Positions 16,688 to 25,030 of a DNA stretch of 46,159 nt are shown piece by piece (within the stretch, counting starts at the first letter, position 1; each line of letters opens with the position of its first letter). Source of the DNA: Spirochaetes bacterium ADurb.Bin215 (lineage in GTDB: Bacteria; Spirochaetota; Spirochaetia; Treponematales; Treponemataceae); the NCBI GenBank assembly GCA_002070025.1, contig MWCL01000015.1, positions 1-46,159 of the forward strand. The letters run 5' to 3'. The notes under the pieces are model-generated. The model was not told the DNA's origin and searched no databases. It saw only the letters and a program-made list of their open reading frames with translations. Position numbers and translations under genes: made by a program.

Positions 16688-17425
16688 ATGGAAACACCGG
16701 TCATCGAACTGAAAAACATTTCCCTCACGGCCCAGAACATGACGATTGTTCAGAATGTTCAGCTTTCGATCAAGGATGGACAGACAGCGGCTTTCGTGGG
16801 GCCTTCCGGCGGAGGGAAGAGTACACTCCTCAAGCTCGCAGCCGGACTGATTGTTCCCACGGGCGGCGAGGCTTATTACCGCGGACAGGCGATTTCCACC
16901 ATGAACCGGCAAAGCAATCTGAATTTCCGGCGAAAGACCGCCTTCGTATTCCAGGATTCCGCACTCTGGGCGAACCAGAGCCTCCGGCAGATTCTCGAGC
17001 TGCCCCTCAAGATACACTTCCCCCGCATGACGGAAAAGCAACGTACCGCGCGCATTGTTGAGGTATGCGCGGAAGCGGGATATCGGCGGGAACTCGATAT
17101 ACGTCCGTCCCAGCTTTCCATGGGCGAGCAAAAGCTTATTGCTTTCGCACGAGCGCTGGTTTGCGATCCGGATCTCCTGTTCCTGGACGAATGGACGGAA
17201 TCGCTCGATGACGCGTCAGCACGCCGCCTGATAAACGCGGTCAAGAAACGTCAACAGGCGGGAAGCACCATCGTGTTCGTAAGCCACAACTTTATGGTAA
17301 TCAAGGAACTTGCCCAGCGAATATGCATGATCATGGACGGGAGACTGTCCATGGAAATTTCCGGAAAGGAAATCGCGCAAAACGAAGCCCTTGCCCAAAT
17401 GGTTCAAAAAGGAATAGCCCTATGA
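16688..17425 (+). CDS. mlaF: MlaF-like ABC transporter ATPase
   Basis: A 245-residue ATPase that would power the MlaE-like permease. Walker A is GPSGGGKST (about 39-47), the signature region reads LSMGEQKLIAFARAL, Walker B is LLFLDEWTESLD and the switch histidine is in FVSHNF. Two positions differ from the usual forms: LSMGE for LSGG and DEW for DEP after Walker B, though the catalytic glutamate is kept. Start ATG 16688 (METPVIELKN) fits the family; the longer frame upstream overlaps mlaE. It overlaps mlaD by 4 bases (17422-17425). Confidence 0.9.
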   Translation: METPVIELKNISLTAQNMTIVQNVQLSIKDGQTAAFVGPSGGGKSTLLKLAAGLIVPTGGEAYYRGQAISTMNRQSNLNFRRKTAFVFQDSALWANQSLRQILELPLKIHFPRMTEKQRTARIVEVCAEAGYRRELDIRPSQLSMGEQKLIAFARALVCDPDLLFLDEWTESLDDASARRLINAVKKRQQAGSTIVFVSHNFMVIKELAQRICMIMDGRLSMEISGKEIAQNEALAQMVQKGIAL

Positions 17426-18402
17426 AATTCAAAATCAGGTACGCGGATCAAATTGTGGGGATTCTGGCCATCACGGCCATTCTTGCCCTCGTACTGACCA
17501 TCTTCATGCTCGGCAGCCGGCAACGCTGGTTTGCCCGCAACTATAATTTTCAAACGACCTTTGAAACGGCAAGCGGTCTCTCGGTGGGGATGCCTATTCA
17601 GTACAAGGGTTTTACCATAGGTAAAATCAAAAGCATCTTCCTGAACAAGTCTGACGGAGTCGATGTTTCCCTCTACATCTTTGATACCTACGCGAACCGG
17701 GTCCGGGAGGGCTCGGTGGTTGAGCTCATCGTCAATCCGATCGGTCTCGGAAACCAGTTCCTGTTTCATCCGGGAATCGGCGAAACGCCCCTTGCCGAGG
17801 GCAGTCATATCCCGCGTCTGGATTCCCCGGAGGGACAGGCCTTCCTTGCGACCGGACGAGTCACCATTCCTCGCCGGGACGATACCGTCGCAAACATTAT
17901 CGCGCAGGTTAATCCGTTCCTGACCAAGCTCAATGATACGCTGCACATCGTAAACGGCGCGCTGGACGGCAGCGGGAAGGGCCCGCTTGCGGATACCATG
18001 GTTAACACCGCCGGCATTACCGAAGAACTGTATGAATCAATGGACTCGATCCTTGCGGACGTATCGTCCATGACGGCAAATCTTGAGGAACTTTCAAGAG
18101 CCCTTTCGGATCCGACCGGACTCGTACCGACACTGATCGATCCTGACGGAACCATGTTCCGGAGCATCGAGAATTCCCTGCTCGCGGTAGAGGGAACGCT
18201 GAAAAATGTTGAAGACTCATCCGAGATTGTCAAATTCCAGTTTCCGCAGATTGCCCGGCTGATCGAGGATATACGGATCGCGATTGTGCAAAGCCAGGAC
18301 GTAATGGAAGGACTTCGCAATAACCCGTTGATACGGGGCGGTATTCCCGAGCGGGGAAAAACGGATCCCTCCGCCGCCAATTCACAAACCATCGAGTTTT
18401 AG
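17422..18402 (+). CDS. mlaD: MlaD-like MCE-domain protein
   Basis: A 326-residue periplasmic protein anchored by one N-terminal helix (about 12-34, IVGILAITAILALVLTIFML). The MCE domain follows (~residues 45-115: ETASGLSVGMPIQYKGFTIGKI through IGLGNQFLFHPG). In the family it forms hexameric rings that channel lipids above the permease. The C-terminal two-thirds is predicted helical (for example SMDSILADVSSMTANLEELSR), longer than E. coli MlaD (183 residues) and more like the needle-forming or Mce-type extensions. The gene overlaps mlaF and is followed 9 bases later by the lipoprotein gene. Confidence 0.9.
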   Translation: MKFKIRYADQIVGILAITAILALVLTIFMLGSRQRWFARNYNFQTTFETASGLSVGMPIQYKGFTIGKIKSIFLNKSDGVDVSLYIFDTYANRVREGSVVELIVNPIGLGNQFLFHPGIGETPLAEGSHIPRLDSPEGQAFLATGRVTIPRRDDTVANIIAQVNPFLTKLNDTLHIVNGALDGSGKGPLADTMVNTAGITEELYESMDSILADVSSMTANLEELSRALSDPTGLVPTLIDPDGTMFRSIENSLLAVEGTLKNVEDSSEIVKFQFPQIARLIEDIRIAIVQSQDVMEGLRNNPLIRGGIPERGKTDPSAANSQTIEF

Positions 18403-18411
18403 GGGGACGTC

Positions 18412-19317
18412 ATGATATGTAACAACCGGATACGCAAAACCCGTCTTATACTGGCACTGCTCGCAAGCCTGCTTGTCGTTTCCTGCTCCTCGGCGCCCAA
18501 GCGGCCGCCGGAAGTATTTGCCAACCGTAACGCCGCCATTGCCCAGATGGAACTTGCCCACAAGGCGGTCATGAAACATGAACCCGATGTCGCACGGCAA
18601 TTCCTTGCCGAAGCATGGCGGCTCGCCGTTTCAACCGATGACGCGGAAACCCGCGCGAGGGTTCTCCTCGCCACCGGTAATGCCTGGTACAGCGAAGGTT
18701 CGGTGGATCACGCGGCGCAAATGTGGGAACAGGCAAAAAGCGAAGCCGCTGCTGCGGATCTTGTCACCATGGTAGCCGCGGCGAATGTATACATTGCCCG
18801 GGGTAATCTCGCGGAGGGTCATTATCAAAAGGACATGGAAGAATCCGAACGCAAACGCCGCGCGGAAGAATCCCGTTCTACCGTTCTGACAGCTCAAAAT
18901 GCCCTCAAGGAAAATCCGTTGTACACGGCGTTCGCCTGGCGGGTGCTTGCCCTTGCAGAAAAAGAACTGGGAAACACGGAAGCCGCGATCGCCGCTATCG
19001 ATGAATCAATCGACATTCACGGCTCCGGTCAGTACCTGGAGGACGCGGCGTACGACTGGTACATCAAGGCTTCAATTTTATCAAAAGCTGAACAGTATCC
19101 TGCCGCAGTAGACGCGTTGAATCAGGCACTCGGGTATGACCGCCGCGCGGAGAACTCGGCCGGTATTGGCCGCGACTGGATGGCTATCGGCGCCGTTCGT
19201 GAAAAATCCGGAGACGCCGACGGCGCCCGCGCGGCCAGAACCCGCGCGCGGGACATTTTCCGCGCGGCATTCCTCGCCGTCCAGGCACAGGAAGCGGAAA
19301 CTCTGCTTACTCGGTAA
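18412..19317 (+). CDS. TPR-type lipoprotein in the mla-like operon
   Basis: A 301-residue lipoprotein with a basic, hydrophobic signal (residues 1-24) and cysteine 25 after LLVVS. The mature part is alanine-rich and helical with tetratricopeptide-like repeats, for example LLATGNAWYSEGSVDHAAQMWEQA near 85-108 and the later ALAEKELGNTEAAIAAIDESI and MAIGAVREKSGDADGARAARTRA. TPR proteins act as binding scaffolds. Its place as fourth gene of the operon suggests an outer-membrane or periplasmic partner in lipid transport, where E. coli has MlaC/MlaB, but sequence does not show lipid binding. Its stop lies inside the end of the convergent aminotransferase gene (11-base overlap). Confidence 0.8.
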   Translation: MICNNRIRKTRLILALLASLLVVSCSSAPKRPPEVFANRNAAIAQMELAHKAVMKHEPDVARQFLAEAWRLAVSTDDAETRARVLLATGNAWYSEGSVDHAAQMWEQAKSEAAAADLVTMVAAANVYIARGNLAEGHYQKDMEESERKRRAEESRSTVLTAQNALKENPLYTAFAWRVLALAEKELGNTEAAIAAIDESIDIHGSGQYLEDAAYDWYIKASILSKAEQYPAAVDALNQALGYDRRAENSAGIGRDWMAIGAVREKSGDADGARAARTRARDIFRAAFLAVQAQEAETLLTR

Positions 19318-20482
19318 AGGGTTTCCCCTCAACCATGAGCGCGAAGCGCCGCATGGCTTCCTTGAGTTTGCCCACTTCCGTCGCATAGCAGCAACGAACA
19401 AATCCTTCCGCGCCGGCGCCGAACGCGTCGCCCGGAACAACCGCAACCTTGTACTCGTTAATCAGTTTTGTCGCAAATTCTTCGGACGTAAGCCCGGTCT
19501 TGCGGATATCGGGGAAGATGTAAAACGCGCCTTCCGGTTCCGCGACCGGAATGCCCATGTCGGCAAATGCCTTCATCATGAGGTTTCGGCGCTGCTGATA
19601 GGAAATCCGCATTTTTTCCACCTCGTCGGCACCGTTCCGGAGTCCTTCAAGCGCGGCGTACTGGCTCATGATCGGCGCACAGATGGTTGAATACTGGTGG
19701 AGCTTGTGCACCTGCACCATGAGTTCGGCCGGACAGGCAAAGTACCCGATACGCCACCCGGTCATGGCAAAGGCTTTTGAAAATCCGTTCAGGACGACGG
19801 TGTAGTCCTTCATGCCGGGGAGCGACCCGATGGACACATGTTTGCGGTCGTCGTACACAAGCTCGCTGTACACCTCGTCCGAAAGCACCCACAGTTCGTG
19901 TTTTTTCACCACATCGGCGATTTTGCCCAGCTCGTCGGGGGGAATCATGCGCCCGGTGGGGTTACTCGGAGAGCAAAGCATAACCGCTTTGGTTTTGGGC
20001 GTTACGAGCCGCTCAATCGATTCGGCGCGCGGAATGAAACCATCCGGCGCCGTATCAAGGCGCACCAGTGTTACGTCGCAAAGTTCGGCGAGCGGCTGGT
20101 ACGAAACGTAGCAGGGCTCTGCCACGATAATCTCGTCTCCGGGATTGAGAATCGACCGGAGCACGGCGTCTATCGCCTCGGAAACACCGATCGTTACGAG
20201 AATCTCGCTTTTCGGATCGTAGGAAAGCTTGTATTTTTCAAGGTATCGGGCAATTTCCACGCGAAGTTCGGTAAGTCCCCAGTTGGAGGTGTATGAGGTG
20301 TGGCCCTCTTCAAGATGATAAAAGGCTTCCTCCCGCATAACCCAGGGAGTGGGGAAATCCGGCTCGCCGACACCGAGCGAAATGATATCGTCCCGACCTA
20401 TGATCAGGTCGAAGAACTTGCGGATGGGAGACGGCGGTGTCCGCAGAATTTTTTCGGAATAGCGGTCTGGTCGTGAATTCAT
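19307..20482 (-). CDS. Class I pyridoxal-phosphate aminotransferase
   Basis: A 391-residue fold-type I aminotransferase (aspartate/PatA-like group). The PLP lysine is K236 in NGFSKAFAMTGWRIGY. Other marks are GVGEPDFPTPWVMREEA near the N-terminus, SPSNPTGRMIPPDE in the middle, LSDEVYSELVYDD (PLP-binding Asp/Tyr) and the C-terminal substrate arginine region EGFVRCCYAT. It transfers an amino group between an amino acid and a 2-oxo acid; aspartate, alanine or aromatic substrates are all possible. GGCAGG lies upstream of ATG 20482. It follows the Lrp-type regulator gene by 14 bases, so it is a likely target of that regulator. Confidence 0.9.
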   Translation of the reverse strand: MNSRPDRYSEKILRTPPSPIRKFFDLIIGRDDIISLGVGEPDFPTPWVMREEAFYHLEEGHTSYTSNWGLTELRVEIARYLEKYKLSYDPKSEILVTIGVSEAIDAVLRSILNPGDEIIVAEPCYVSYQPLAELCDVTLVRLDTAPDGFIPRAESIERLVTPKTKAVMLCSPSNPTGRMIPPDELGKIADVVKKHELWVLSDEVYSELVYDDRKHVSIGSLPGMKDYTVVLNGFSKAFAMTGWRIGYFACPAELMVQVHKLHQYSTICAPIMSQYAALEGLRNGADEVEKMRISYQQRRNLMMKAFADMGIPVAEPEGAFYIFPDIRKTGLTSEEFATKLINEYKVAVVPGDAFGAGAEGFVRCCYATEVGKLKEAMRRFALMVEGKPFTE

Positions 20483-20496
20483 TCAGTTTTCCTGCC

Positions 20497-20982
20497 TCAG
20501 GCGGTAACGCTTTCGCGGTTGTCTTTTTTGGAATCGACGTACACGATGTCATTTTCCTTGTACGTCTTTAACACGAAGTGGGTCTTGGTACTCTTTACCC
20601 CGTTGAGGGTCGCGAGCTTCTGCGATACGAAGAACGCCACTTCCTTGAGTGTCTTTCCTTCTATGATAACTTGCAGATCATACCCGCCGGACATGAGGTA
20701 GAGGGCTTTTACCTGCGGGAAGCGGTAAATCCGTTCGGCAAGGGAATCAAACCCGTGTTCCCGTTCAGGGGTAACCTGAATTTCAATGACCGCGCGAACG
20801 GTATCATTTTCTGACGGAATCTTTTCCTGGTTCACGATCGCGGTGTACTTGAGAATAACACCATCTTTTTCCAGCTGCGCGATCACCGCCGCGACCTCTT
20901 CAACTGATTTTTTGGTCATGGCCGCGATATCCTCCGGCGAAAGCCGGGCGTCATTCTGTAAAAGATCAAGTATTTCCTGCAT
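20497..20982 (-). CDS. Lrp/AsnC-family transcriptional regulator
   Basis: A 161-residue regulator. Start ATG 20982 (MQEILDLLQNDARLS) is chosen for the AAAGGAG 7 bases upstream; a longer in-frame opening has no such site. The N-terminal winged helix-turn-helix reads LSPEDIAAMTKKSVEEVAAVIAQLEKDGVI, and the C-terminal RAM domain (~70-150) contains the family's IEIQVTPEREHGFDSLAERIYRFPQV and LMSGGYDLQVIIEG. Lrp/AsnC proteins form octamers and sense amino acids. It is co-transcribed with the aminotransferase and divergent from purL, over a pair of ACCGGT repeats. Confidence 0.9.
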   Translation of the reverse strand: MQEILDLLQNDARLSPEDIAAMTKKSVEEVAAVIAQLEKDGVILKYTAIVNQEKIPSENDTVRAVIEIQVTPEREHGFDSLAERIYRFPQVKALYLMSGGYDLQVIIEGKTLKEVAFFVSQKLATLNGVKSTKTHFVLKTYKENDIVYVDSKKDNRESVTA

Positions 20983-21024
20983 GGTCCGCTCCTTTGTCCC
21001 CGTTCTTCGGGGAAACATTGTATA

Positions 21025-21054
21025 AATATACTACGTCACTGTATTTTTATTCAA
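21025..21054 (-). promoter_or_regulatory. Predicted promoter of the lrp-aminotransferase operon
   Basis: On the minus strand, TTGAAT (21054-21049) and TATATT (21030-21025) are 18 bases apart, about 43 bases before the regulator start. Confidence 0.5.
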
Positions 21055-21069
21055 CCGGTTCACACCGGT
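21054..21069. promoter_or_regulatory. Paired ACCGGT sites between divergent promoters
   Basis: ACCGGT, itself palindromic, occurs at 21054-21059 and 21064-21069 with TCAC between. The pair touches the -35 box of the Lrp promoter and that of the purL promoter, so a bound regulator could act on both. Confidence 0.45.
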
Positions 21070-21096
21070 GACGCATAGAATTTTCCCTGATAATAC
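21068..21096 (+). promoter_or_regulatory. Possible purL promoter
   Basis: GTGACG (21068-21073) and TAATAC (21091-21096) are 17 bases apart, with the start codon 38 bases downstream. No riboswitch-like fold is evident in the short leader. Confidence 0.4.
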
Positions 21097-21134
21097 GGCA
21101 TACTGGGGCATTACCGAAACCCGGAGGAATCGTG

Positions 21135-24100
21135 ATGGAAGCATCCGTACACCGTCTCTTTATAGAACGGAAAGATGGATTTGACAATGAGGCAAAACGG
21201 ACCAGGGAAGAGATTACCTCCCTTCTCGGCATACAGAATCTCGCTGGTGTACGCTACTGCAACCGCTATGACCTTGAGGGCATTGATACAGACGTCCTCG
21301 ATACGGCTGCAAGCAGGATTTTTTCCGAACCGCAGAGCGACCGGGTCTACCGGGAAATTCTCCCCGTTTCGGAAGACGAGACCGTCATCACGATTGAATA
21401 TCTTCCCGGTCAGTATGACCAACGGGCCGACTCTGCCGGGCAATGTCTGGCGCTGATCCCCGGACTTGAGGGAAAAAACGTACTGGTCCGGTGCGCCAGG
21501 GTCTACATTCTCTCCGGAAACCTTACGTCGGGTGATCTCGAGCGGATACGCAACTATCTCATCAACCCGGTTGACTCCCGCGAGGCGGACAGCGCCAAGC
21601 CGGCGACCCTTGCCATGAAAACCCCGGCCGTTGCGCAGGTCCCCGTACTGTCCGGATTCACCGCATACTCGGCCGTTGAGCTTTCCGCGTTCAGGGTGGA
21701 CTACGGTCTTGCCATGGACGACGCGGACATTGTCTTTTTGCAGCAGTATTTTCAAAAAGAAGGTCGGGACCCTACCGAAACTGAAATCCGGGTTCTCGAC
21801 ACCTACTGGTCGGATCACTGTCGCCACACCACCTTCAATACCATTCTCGATTCAATTGACGTTGAAGACGGCCCGTACGCGGAAACCGTCCGCGAAGCAT
21901 TGAACGTATACACCAACCTCCGCGCGGAACTCCATTCCGGCCGCGACAAGCCGGTAACCCTCATGGACATGGCGGTAATCGGAGCGAAAGCGCTGCGGAA
22001 ACGCGGACTTCTCGACGATCTCGAAGAATCCGCCGAAATAAACGCCTGTTCAATCTTTATCGACGTTACCCTTCTCGACGAACACGGTGCCCGGAGCGGA
22101 ACCGAATCCTGGCTGCTCATGTTCAAGAATGAAACACACAACCATCCCACCGAGATTGAACCCTTCGGCGGCGCGGCGACCTGTATCGGCGGCGCCATCC
22201 GTGACCCCCTTTCCGGCCGTGCCTGGGTTTACCAGGCGCTTCGGGTAACCGGCGCGGGCGATCCAACCGTTCCGTTGAAAGACACCCTTCCCGGAAAGCT
22301 TCCCCAGATTTCCCTTACCCGCGGCGCCGCCGCCGGGTTCAGCGCTTACGGTAACCAGATCGGCCTTACCACCGGCCAGGTTGTTGAATACTACGATCCG
22401 GGCTTCCTTGCCAAACGCATGGAACTCGGCGCCGTTATCGCGGCAACTCCCGTTTCCTCCGTGGTACGCGAGGAACCCGAAGCCGGCGACGTGGTCATCA
22501 TGGTCGGCGGCGGAACCGGACGGGACGGTATCGGTGGAGCAACCGGCTCATCAAAAGCGCATACCGCAGAATCGGTAACCGAAGCAAGCGCCGAAGTTCA
22601 AAAAGGCAACGCCGTAGAGGAGCGGAAAATCCAGCGGCTCTTCCGCGATCCCGCCGTAACACGGCTCATTCGCCGGTGTAACGACTTTGGCGCGGGCGGC
22701 GTTTCCGTCGCGGTCGGAGAACTTGCTCCGTCGCTTGATATCGACCTTTCCGCCGTCCCGAAAAAATATGAAGGCCTCAACGGTACCGAGCTCGCCATTT
22801 CCGAATCCCAGGAACGCATGGCCGTCGTGGTCCGTGAAAAAGACGCCGCCGCTTTCATTGCAGCAGCAAACCGTGAAAACCTCAATGCAGCCGTTATCGC
22901 TCGCGTTACGGACACCGGCAGACTCGTCATGCGGTGGCAGGGGGATACCATCGTGAACATCGACCGGGAATTCCTGGACACGGCAGGCGCCAAACGGAAC
23001 GCCTCCGTAACAATCTGCCAGCCCTCCGCCGAGTGGAACTGGCAAATCGCGGCGGACAAACCGTTCGCGGACCGCTGGTACTCCGTTCTCTCCGATCTCT
23101 CCGTTGCTTCACAGCGGGGTCTGACCGAACAGTTTGACGGCTCCATCGGGTCATCGTCAATCCTTTTCCCCGCAGGTGGCTCATTCCAGGCAACTCCCGA
23201 ATGCGGCATGGCCGCGCGTATCCCGGTCGGCCCCGGAAAAGAGACAAGCACCGTCAGTCTCATGACCATGGGCTACGACCCTAAAGCCGCGTCCTGGAGT
23301 CCCTTTCATGCGGCTCAGTACGCCGTTCTCGAATCTCTTGTAAAGATCCTCGCCCTCGGCGGTGATCCGCGTACCGCGCGCCTCACCTTCCAGGAGTACT
23401 TTGAACGGACAAGCTCGCCGGAAGCCTGGGGCAAGCCCGCCGCGGCCCTTCTCGGCGCCCTGCAGGCGCAGCTCGGCGCGGGAACCGCGTCCATCGGCGG
23501 CAAGGACAGCATGTCCGGCACCTTTCACGATATCACGGTACCGCCGACACTCGTTTCGTTTGCCGTAGCCGTAACCGACCAGCAGAAGGTCAGGGGAGGC
23601 GCCTTTACCGGTGTGGGCAATGCCATCGTACTTGTCCAGACCCCCTGGAAGAAGGATCGTACGCCGGACTGGAACGTATTCCATAAAAACACCGAAGCCC
23701 TTCTCGCACTTGCCGAAACCGGTTCGGTACACGCGGCGTATCCGGTTACGGCAGGCGGTATCGCGGCGGCAGTAACAAAGATGGCTTTCGGCAACAGGAT
23801 AGGCGCGGCGCTTGATACCGGGCCCCTTTCCACGCTTCAGCCCCAGGGCTTCGGGAATGATCCCGCAGCGGCCCTTTTTGCCCCGTGCTATGGTTCGCTC
23901 ATCCTGGAAGTATCCAGCGCGGACATTCTGGCTTTCAGCGCCAACTGTCCGGAAGCGTCAAACTGGAAAGTCATCGGAAAAACACTACTGGATCCGGTTA
24001 TCACCTACGGAGAACACACCATCAATCTTGACCGGGCGCAAACGGAATGGGAACGGCCGCTCGCAAAGGTTTTCCCGCCGGTTTCAAGTACCAACGCGGC

Positions 24101-25022
24101 GGACTCCTCCGTCGGAGAGCTTCCTTCCTGGGCTCTGAATCTTGTGAAAGCCGGGAAACCGGACGCCCCCGCGGGCATCAGCACCGCAAAGGCGAAACCG
24201 CTTGTTGTTCTGCCGGTCTTCCCCGGAACCAACTGCGAATACGACATGGCCCGGGCCTTTGCCCTCTCGGGCGCCGAAACCCGACTGGTTGTGCTCAGAA
24301 ACCGTACCGCGGCCGATCTCGAAGAATCCCTCGCCGAACTTGCATCGGCGATACAGGACGCGCAAATTCTCGCGTTCTCGGGAGGCTTTTCCGCGGGAGA
24401 CGAACCGGACGGCTCGGGAAAGTTCATCGCGAACATTCTCCGGGAGCAGGTAATCGCTGACCGGATCATGGATCTCGCCGGAAATCGCGACGGTCTCATC
24501 CTCGGTATCTGCAACGGATTCCAGGCACTGATAAAGGTAGGACTCATCCCTTACGGTGAAATCCGTGAACCTTCCGCGGACATGCCGACCCTTACGTACA
24601 ATACGGTCGGCCGTCATATTTCCCGCTTTGTCCGTACCCGCATAACATCAGACAAGTCCCCCTGGGCCTCCGGGACAGGGCTTGCCGCCGGTTCAATCCA
24701 CGAAATTCCGGTTTCCCACGGCGAAGGCCGGGTCATCCTTGATGCAGGACTCGCGGAAAAACTCTTTGCCAACGGCCAGGTCTTCACGCAATACGTGGAC
24801 CGATCCGGTAAACCGACCATGGTTGAACCGGACAATCCCAACGGATCACTGTTTGCCATTGAGGGCTTAACCGATGAAACCGGAAGGATTTTGGGAAAGA
24901 TGGGACACAGCGAACGTGCTATAGATACAGAACCGGGCGGAAAAACCCGTCATCTTTTCAAGAACATACCCGGCGATACCTGTGAGAACATATTCGCCGC
25001 GGGTGTCCGCTATTTTTTATAG
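21135..25022 (+). CDS. purL: Phosphoribosylformylglycinamidine synthase, single-chain large form
   Basis: A 1295-residue enzyme of the fourth step of purine synthesis (FGAR + glutamine + ATP to FGAM). The order is an N-terminal PurS-like region, a linker, two AIRS-type ATP-binding halves (motif DTYWSDHCRHTTF near 232 and KNETHNHPTEIEPFGGAAT near 335) and a C-terminal class I glutaminase with nucleophile C1126 in LGICNGFQAL. In many bacteria PurS, PurL and PurQ are separate; the fused form of about 1240-1300 residues is known from enterobacteria and, as a distinct clade, from clostridia and treponemes, which this resembles. ATG 21135 is preferred over GTG 21132 because GGAGGA lies 6 bases before it. 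No other pur genes are in the window. Confidence 0.95.
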   Translation: MEASVHRLFIERKDGFDNEAKRTREEITSLLGIQNLAGVRYCNRYDLEGIDTDVLDTAASRIFSEPQSDRVYREILPVSEDETVITIEYLPGQYDQRADSAGQCLALIPGLEGKNVLVRCARVYILSGNLTSGDLERIRNYLINPVDSREADSAKPATLAMKTPAVAQVPVLSGFTAYSAVELSAFRVDYGLAMDDADIVFLQQYFQKEGRDPTETEIRVLDTYWSDHCRHTTFNTILDSIDVEDGPYAETVREALNVYTNLRAELHSGRDKPVTLMDMAVIGAKALRKRGLLDDLEESAEINACSIFIDVTLLDEHGARSGTESWLLMFKNETHNHPTEIEPFGGAATCIGGAIRDPLSGRAWVYQALRVTGAGDPTVPLKDTLPGKLPQISLTRGAAAGFSAYGNQIGLTTGQVVEYYDPGFLAKRMELGAVIAATPVSSVVREEPEAGDVVIMVGGGTGRDGIGGATGSSKAHTAESVTEASAEVQKGNAVEERKIQRLFRDPAVTRLIRRCNDFGAGGVSVAVGELAPSLDIDLSAVPKKYEGLNGTELAISESQERMAVVVREKDAAAFIAAANRENLNAAVIARVTDTGRLVMRWQGDTIVNIDREFLDTAGAKRNASVTICQPSAEWNWQIAADKPFADRWYSVLSDLSVASQRGLTEQFDGSIGSSSILFPAGGSFQATPECGMAARIPVGPGKETSTVSLMTMGYDPKAASWSPFHAAQYAVLESLVKILALGGDPRTARLTFQEYFERTSSPEAWGKPAAALLGALQAQLGAGTASIGGKDSMSGTFHDITVPPTLVSFAVAVTDQQKVRGGAFTGVGNAIVLVQTPWKKDRTPDWNVFHKNTEALLALAETGSVHAAYPVTAGGIAAAVTKMAFGNRIGAALDTGPLSTLQPQGFGNDPAAALFAPCYGSLILEVSSADILAFSANCPEASNWKVIGKTLLDPVITYGEHTINLDRAQTEWERPLAKVFPPVSSTNAADSSVGELPSWALNLVKAGKPDAPAGISTAKAKPLVVLPVFPGTNCEYDMARAFALSGAETRLVVLRNRTAADLEESLAELASAIQDAQILAFSGGFSAGDEPDGSGKFIANILREQVIADRIMDLAGNRDGLILGICNGFQALIKVGLIPYGEIREPSADMPTLTYNTVGRHISRFVRTRITSDKSPWASGTGLAAGSIHEIPVSHGEGRVILDAGLAEKLFANGQVFTQYVDRSGKPTMVEPDNPNGSLFAIEGLTDETGRILGKMGHSERAIDTEPGGKTRHLFKNIPGDTCENIFAAGVRYFL

Positions 25023-25030
25023 GAGTTATC

